Origin: Butyrivibrio sp. VCB2006
GTDB lineage: Bacteria; Bacillota; Clostridia; Lachnospirales; Lachnospiraceae
Reading direction: 5' to 3'
Length of the DNA: 64,000 bases
Assembly: GCF_000420945.1 (NCBI RefSeq)
Contig: NZ_ATVX01000002.1
Span: 248,001-312,000, forward strand
The notes beneath the pieces were generated by a model. The model was not told where the DNA came from, did no database searches, and worked only from the letters and a program-made list of their open reading frames with translations. Both the position numbers and the translations under genes were made by a program. Of this stretch, positions 61,323 to 64,000 are shown piece by piece (within the stretch, counting starts at the first letter, position 1; every line of letters begins with the position of its first letter).

Positions 61323-61586
61323 TCACTCTTTGATGAAGTCCTCATCATCGAAATCATCATCGAAATCATCGAAGTCATCATCATAATAATCATCTTCAAA
61401 TGCAGGTGTCATATAGCGATAAACCAAAAATGAGATGATTGCTACTGCTGAGCAAGCGCCGAGCACAGCCAGTGTCCAAAGGATCACGTTGGAAGGCTTT
61501 TTAGCGTTAGCGGCTTCTCTCTTGTCAAGTAACTCGTTGATACGTGTCATTTCAATAATGTCATTGATCTTTGATTGTACTTCCAT
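61323..61586 (-). CDS. Small single-pass membrane protein with acidic tail
   Basis: 87 residues: a charged N-terminus, one membrane helix (VILWTLAVLGACSAVAIISFLVY), and a C-terminal tail almost wholly of Asp, Phe and Tyr (DDYYDDDFDDFDDDFDDEDF). Similar small proteins lie beside pcrA or rlmD in Lachnospiraceae as far as I recall; function unknown. A ribosome site AAGGGG lies six bases before ATG 61586. Confidence 0.75.
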   Translation of the reverse strand: MEVQSKINDIIEMTRINELLDKREAANAKKPSNVILWTLAVLGACSAVAIISFLVYRYMTPAFEDDYYDDDFDDFDDDFDDEDFIKE

Positions 61587-61629
61587 AGTAACCCCTTTCT
61601 CATAAAGAAAATTTCATATTTATAGTATA

Positions 61630-64000
61630 TCACACCTTCTTTAGCTTGGCGAAAGCTGCATACATTATTTTCTGTCCGCAATCGTCAAACTCAACAGTTA
61701 CCTTGTAATCTCTTGGTCCCTCTTCCAAAGAAGTAACCGTACCGACACCATATTTGATGTGTGATACTCTATCCCCAGTCTCGTACTCAGGTTTCTGAGT
61801 CTTCATAGGCATTCCCTTGGACAAGCCCGCGAGACTTCCCTTGGTGTGAGTAGCTGCTGCCCCTGAAATATAAGGCTTATCCTTGGGCTGAGCACGCTTA
61901 ATTGTTGTAGTCTTAGGAGATGCCTTGAGCTTGTAGGTGCTTGAAAGACCAGACTTTGGAAGTCCGCTTCCTGTGCTCTGGCTGGCTGCCTTCTCGTTAG
62001 CAGCTCTTATCCCCTTAGCATACGCTGGTTTTATTCCTGAATATCCACCATCATTACCATTTCCTGAATATCCTGATTTCTTCCCAGACTTACCATATCC
62101 ACCAAAATAATCTCCATCAGAATATTCATCCGAATAGGTATTATATTTCTTGTTATAACCACTTCCATAGGCAGAACTATTGCTTGAGTAACTATCCTCT
62201 ACTCCCTCGTACTCGTCAATGGAATCGCCGTCATCAAAAAGAAATGCCGGCTTATCGGCTCCTGCCTTCTTATCAAGGAGATTCGCCGGAATCTCATTAA
62301 CGAAGCGGCTAAGCTGATTGTACATGGTCTCGCCCCTTACCATTCTGCGTCTTGCGGCGCAAAGGGTAAGATACTTCTTGGCACGGGTAATTCCAACGTA
62401 GGCAAGACGTCTTTCTTCCTCGATTCCCTCAGGATCAGAATCCTCTGTTTGAAGAGTCATGTAGCTTGGGAAAACTCCCTCTTCCATTCCGGCAAGATAT
62501 ACATGCTCAAACTCCAGTCCCTTGGCGCTGTGAAGAGTCATGAGAAGAACCTTCTCGTTATCCTCACCGATCTTGTCTATATCAGCAACCAGCGCAACCT
62601 CTTCAAGGAAGCCTGAAAGTGTTGGCTGTTCTACCTCTTCATTTTCCTCATAGGATGCAATCTTGGAAATAAGCTCGTCCACGTTCTGGGCTCTGTCATT
62701 ATCTCCGCTGTCATCATCCTCATCAAGGGTTCTGAGATACTCCATATATCCCACAGTATCAATTACATCCTTGAGAAGTTCCTCAAGGGAATAAGTCTTC
62801 ATTTTGGTTCTGAAGGCCCTGATCATTGATACAAAGTCCTTGAGCTTGGAAGCACTTCTTGAAACTGCCATAATCTGATCAGCTTCGCAAAGAGCATCAT
62901 AGAAACTGATTTTTCTCTCATCAGCGTAGTTCTGGACATAATCAATTGTAGTAGCACCAATACCACGCTTAGGCACATTGATGATTCTTTTAACTGCAAT
63001 GTCATCTGAGCCGTTATCAATGGTCTTAAGGTATGCCAAAAGATCTTTAATCTCGCGTCTTGAATAGAAGTTCGTACCACCTACGATGTCATAGGGAATA
63101 CCCTCATGGACAAAACGCTCTTCTATAAGTCGTGACTGGGCATTGGTTCTATAGAGTACTGCACAATCATCATAAGAAAGCTTGCCGTTTCTCTTAAGCT
63201 TGCCAATATCACTTGCTATAAACTCAGCCTCGTCATAAGCTGTATCAAACTGACGAAGGTGAACAGTCTCGCCGTTCTTTTCATCAGTCCAAAGAGCTTT
63301 ATCCTTACGGCCAAAGTTGTGATGAATAACAGCATTGGCTGCGTCAAGAATCTGCTGAGTTGATCTGTAGTTCTGCTCCAGCTTTATAACTGTAGCATCA
63401 GGATATACCTTCTCGAAATCAAGGATATTCCTGATGTTGGCACCTCTGAATCTATAGATACTCTGATCATCATCACCTACAACGCAAAGGTTGCGATACT
63501 TATCCGCAAGGAGCCTTATAAGCTCAAACTGAGCATTATTGGTATCCTGATACTCATCCACCATGATGTAGCGGAATCTCTCCTGATAGGAATCAAGGAC
63601 CTCAGGATTAGTCTTAAAAAGTTCAACGGTCTTCATGATAAGATCATCGAAATCCATGGCGTTGTTCTTTTTGAGAGCTGCCTGATATTCCTGATATGCC
63701 TTGGAAATCTTGAGCTTTATAAAGTCGTTCTGAGTAGCCAGTGCGTACTCTTCAGGCGAAACCAGATTATCCTTGCACTTGGAGATGCTGCCCATGATGT
63801 TTCTGACCTTGAGCTGAGTCGTCTCAAGCTGAAACTTCTTGCAGATATCCTTCATAAGGGTTTTGGAATCATCAGTATCATAGATTGTAAAATTGTTGCT
63901 GTATCCAAGCTTATCCGCATATCTTCTAAGGATACGAACGCAACTGGAATGGAAAGTAGAAACCCAGATGCTCTCTGCACCAAATCCAACAATCTTATCA
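61630..64000 (-). CDS. pcrA: ATP-dependent DNA helicase PcrA/UvrD (5' end outside window)
   Basis: Superfamily 1A 3'-5' helicase for repair and conflict removal. About 790 residues are visible; the frame is open to the right edge (VSTFHSSCVRILRRYA is already within it), so the N-terminal Walker A region is missing. Visible motifs: VDEYQDTN (II), GDDDQSIYRFRGA (III), EQNYRS (IV), MTLHSAKGLEFEHVYLAG (V) and YVGITRAKKYL (VI). After about residue 560 of the visible part comes a long Gly/Ser/Tyr/Lys low-complexity linker, then a C-terminal VSHIKYGVGTV domain typical of PcrA that contacts RNA polymerase. Confidence 0.95.
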   Translation of the reverse strand, partial: DKIVGFGAESIWVSTFHSSCVRILRRYADKLGYSNNFTIYDTDDSKTLMKDICKKFQLETTQLKVRNIMGSISKCKDNLVSPEEYALATQNDFIKLKISKAYQEYQAALKKNNAMDFDDLIMKTVELFKTNPEVLDSYQERFRYIMVDEYQDTNNAQFELIRLLADKYRNLCVVGDDDQSIYRFRGANIRNILDFEKVYPDATVIKLEQNYRSTQQILDAANAVIHHNFGRKDKALWTDEKNGETVHLRQFDTAYDEAEFIASDIGKLKRNGKLSYDDCAVLYRTNAQSRLIEERFVHEGIPYDIVGGTNFYSRREIKDLLAYLKTIDNGSDDIAVKRIINVPKRGIGATTIDYVQNYADERKISFYDALCEADQIMAVSRSASKLKDFVSMIRAFRTKMKTYSLEELLKDVIDTVGYMEYLRTLDEDDDSGDNDRAQNVDELISKIASYEENEEVEQPTLSGFLEEVALVADIDKIGEDNEKVLLMTLHSAKGLEFEHVYLAGMEEGVFPSYMTLQTEDSDPEGIEEERRLAYVGITRAKKYLTLCAARRRMVRGETMYNQLSRFVNEIPANLLDKKAGADKPAFLFDDGDSIDEYEGVEDSYSSNSSAYGSGYNKKYNTYSDEYSDGDYFGGYGKSGKKSGYSGNGNDGGYSGIKPAYAKGIRAANEKAASQSTGSGLPKSGLSSTYKLKASPKTTTIKRAQPKDKPYISGAAATHTKGSLAGLSKGMPMKTQKPEYETGDRVSHIKYGVGTVTSLEEGPRDYKVTVEFDDCGQKIMYAAFAKLKKV

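Overview
The window is a chromosomal segment of a low-to-mid G+C, motile anaerobic Firmicute, most like a rumen or gut Lachnospiraceae (Butyrivibrio / Pseudobutyrivibrio type). This is inferred from three chemotaxis receptors, several c-di-GMP proteins, the GlgC/GlgD pair, CstA, a QueT transporter under a preQ1-type riboswitch, strong AGGAGG ribosome sites, and codon and protein style. No rRNA, tRNA or canonical CRISPR array was seen.

Layout. 1-11 kb: signalling and glycogen. A hybrid histidine kinase with degenerate GGDEF and EAL domains (cut by the left edge), an EAL-HDOD protein, glgC-glgD, and two divergent chemotaxis receptors. 11-19 kb: small proteins, a lipoprotein, a CDF-like membrane protein, a dolichol-kinase-like protein, phosphoglucomutase, and a 940-residue FAD / iron-sulfur oxidoreductase whose leader holds an unusual nest of repeats. 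19-30 kb: acetyltransferase, TRIC-type channel, FIST-GGDEF diguanylate cyclase, a NifX-SlyD fusion with a metal-binding linker, nudC with a MarR regulator, a membrane alpha/beta hydrolase with a MarR-like operator, and a three-gene J-domain-like membrane operon. 30-41 kb: riboswitch-queT, a third chemotaxis receptor, a PurF-like protein lacking the catalytic cysteine, and cstA with an overlapping partner. 41-46 kb: small metabolic enzymes and several truncated coding remnants, ending in a lipoprotein with zinc-ribbon-like repeats.

46.5-59.8 kb is accessory DNA. It opens with a PD-(D/E)XK-type nuclease gene. Just upstream of that gene is the most striking object in the window: a 400-bp array of eight units at an exact 52-bp period. 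Each unit is TTATGTT-N22-AACATAA, and units are separated by 16 variable bases. A relic that resembles a Tn3-type transposase end follows. Next comes an 81-bp copy of the 3' end of the 23S rRNA methyltransferase gene rlmD. The intact rlmD lies about 11.6 kb further right, so the DNA between looks like an island inserted at the rlmD 3' end. The island carries (i) a PqqD/HPr-kinase-like protein, an ABC exporter and a strongly promoted secreted-protein or RiPP-like precursor; (ii) acetyltransferases and a self-regulated TetR gene; (iii) two large proteins, plus a fragment of a third, made of repeated zinc-ribbon modules around a Vsr/PD-(D/E)XK-like nuclease, a plausible defence cassette.

The right end holds rlmD, a small membrane protein and the helicase gene pcrA, which runs off the window.
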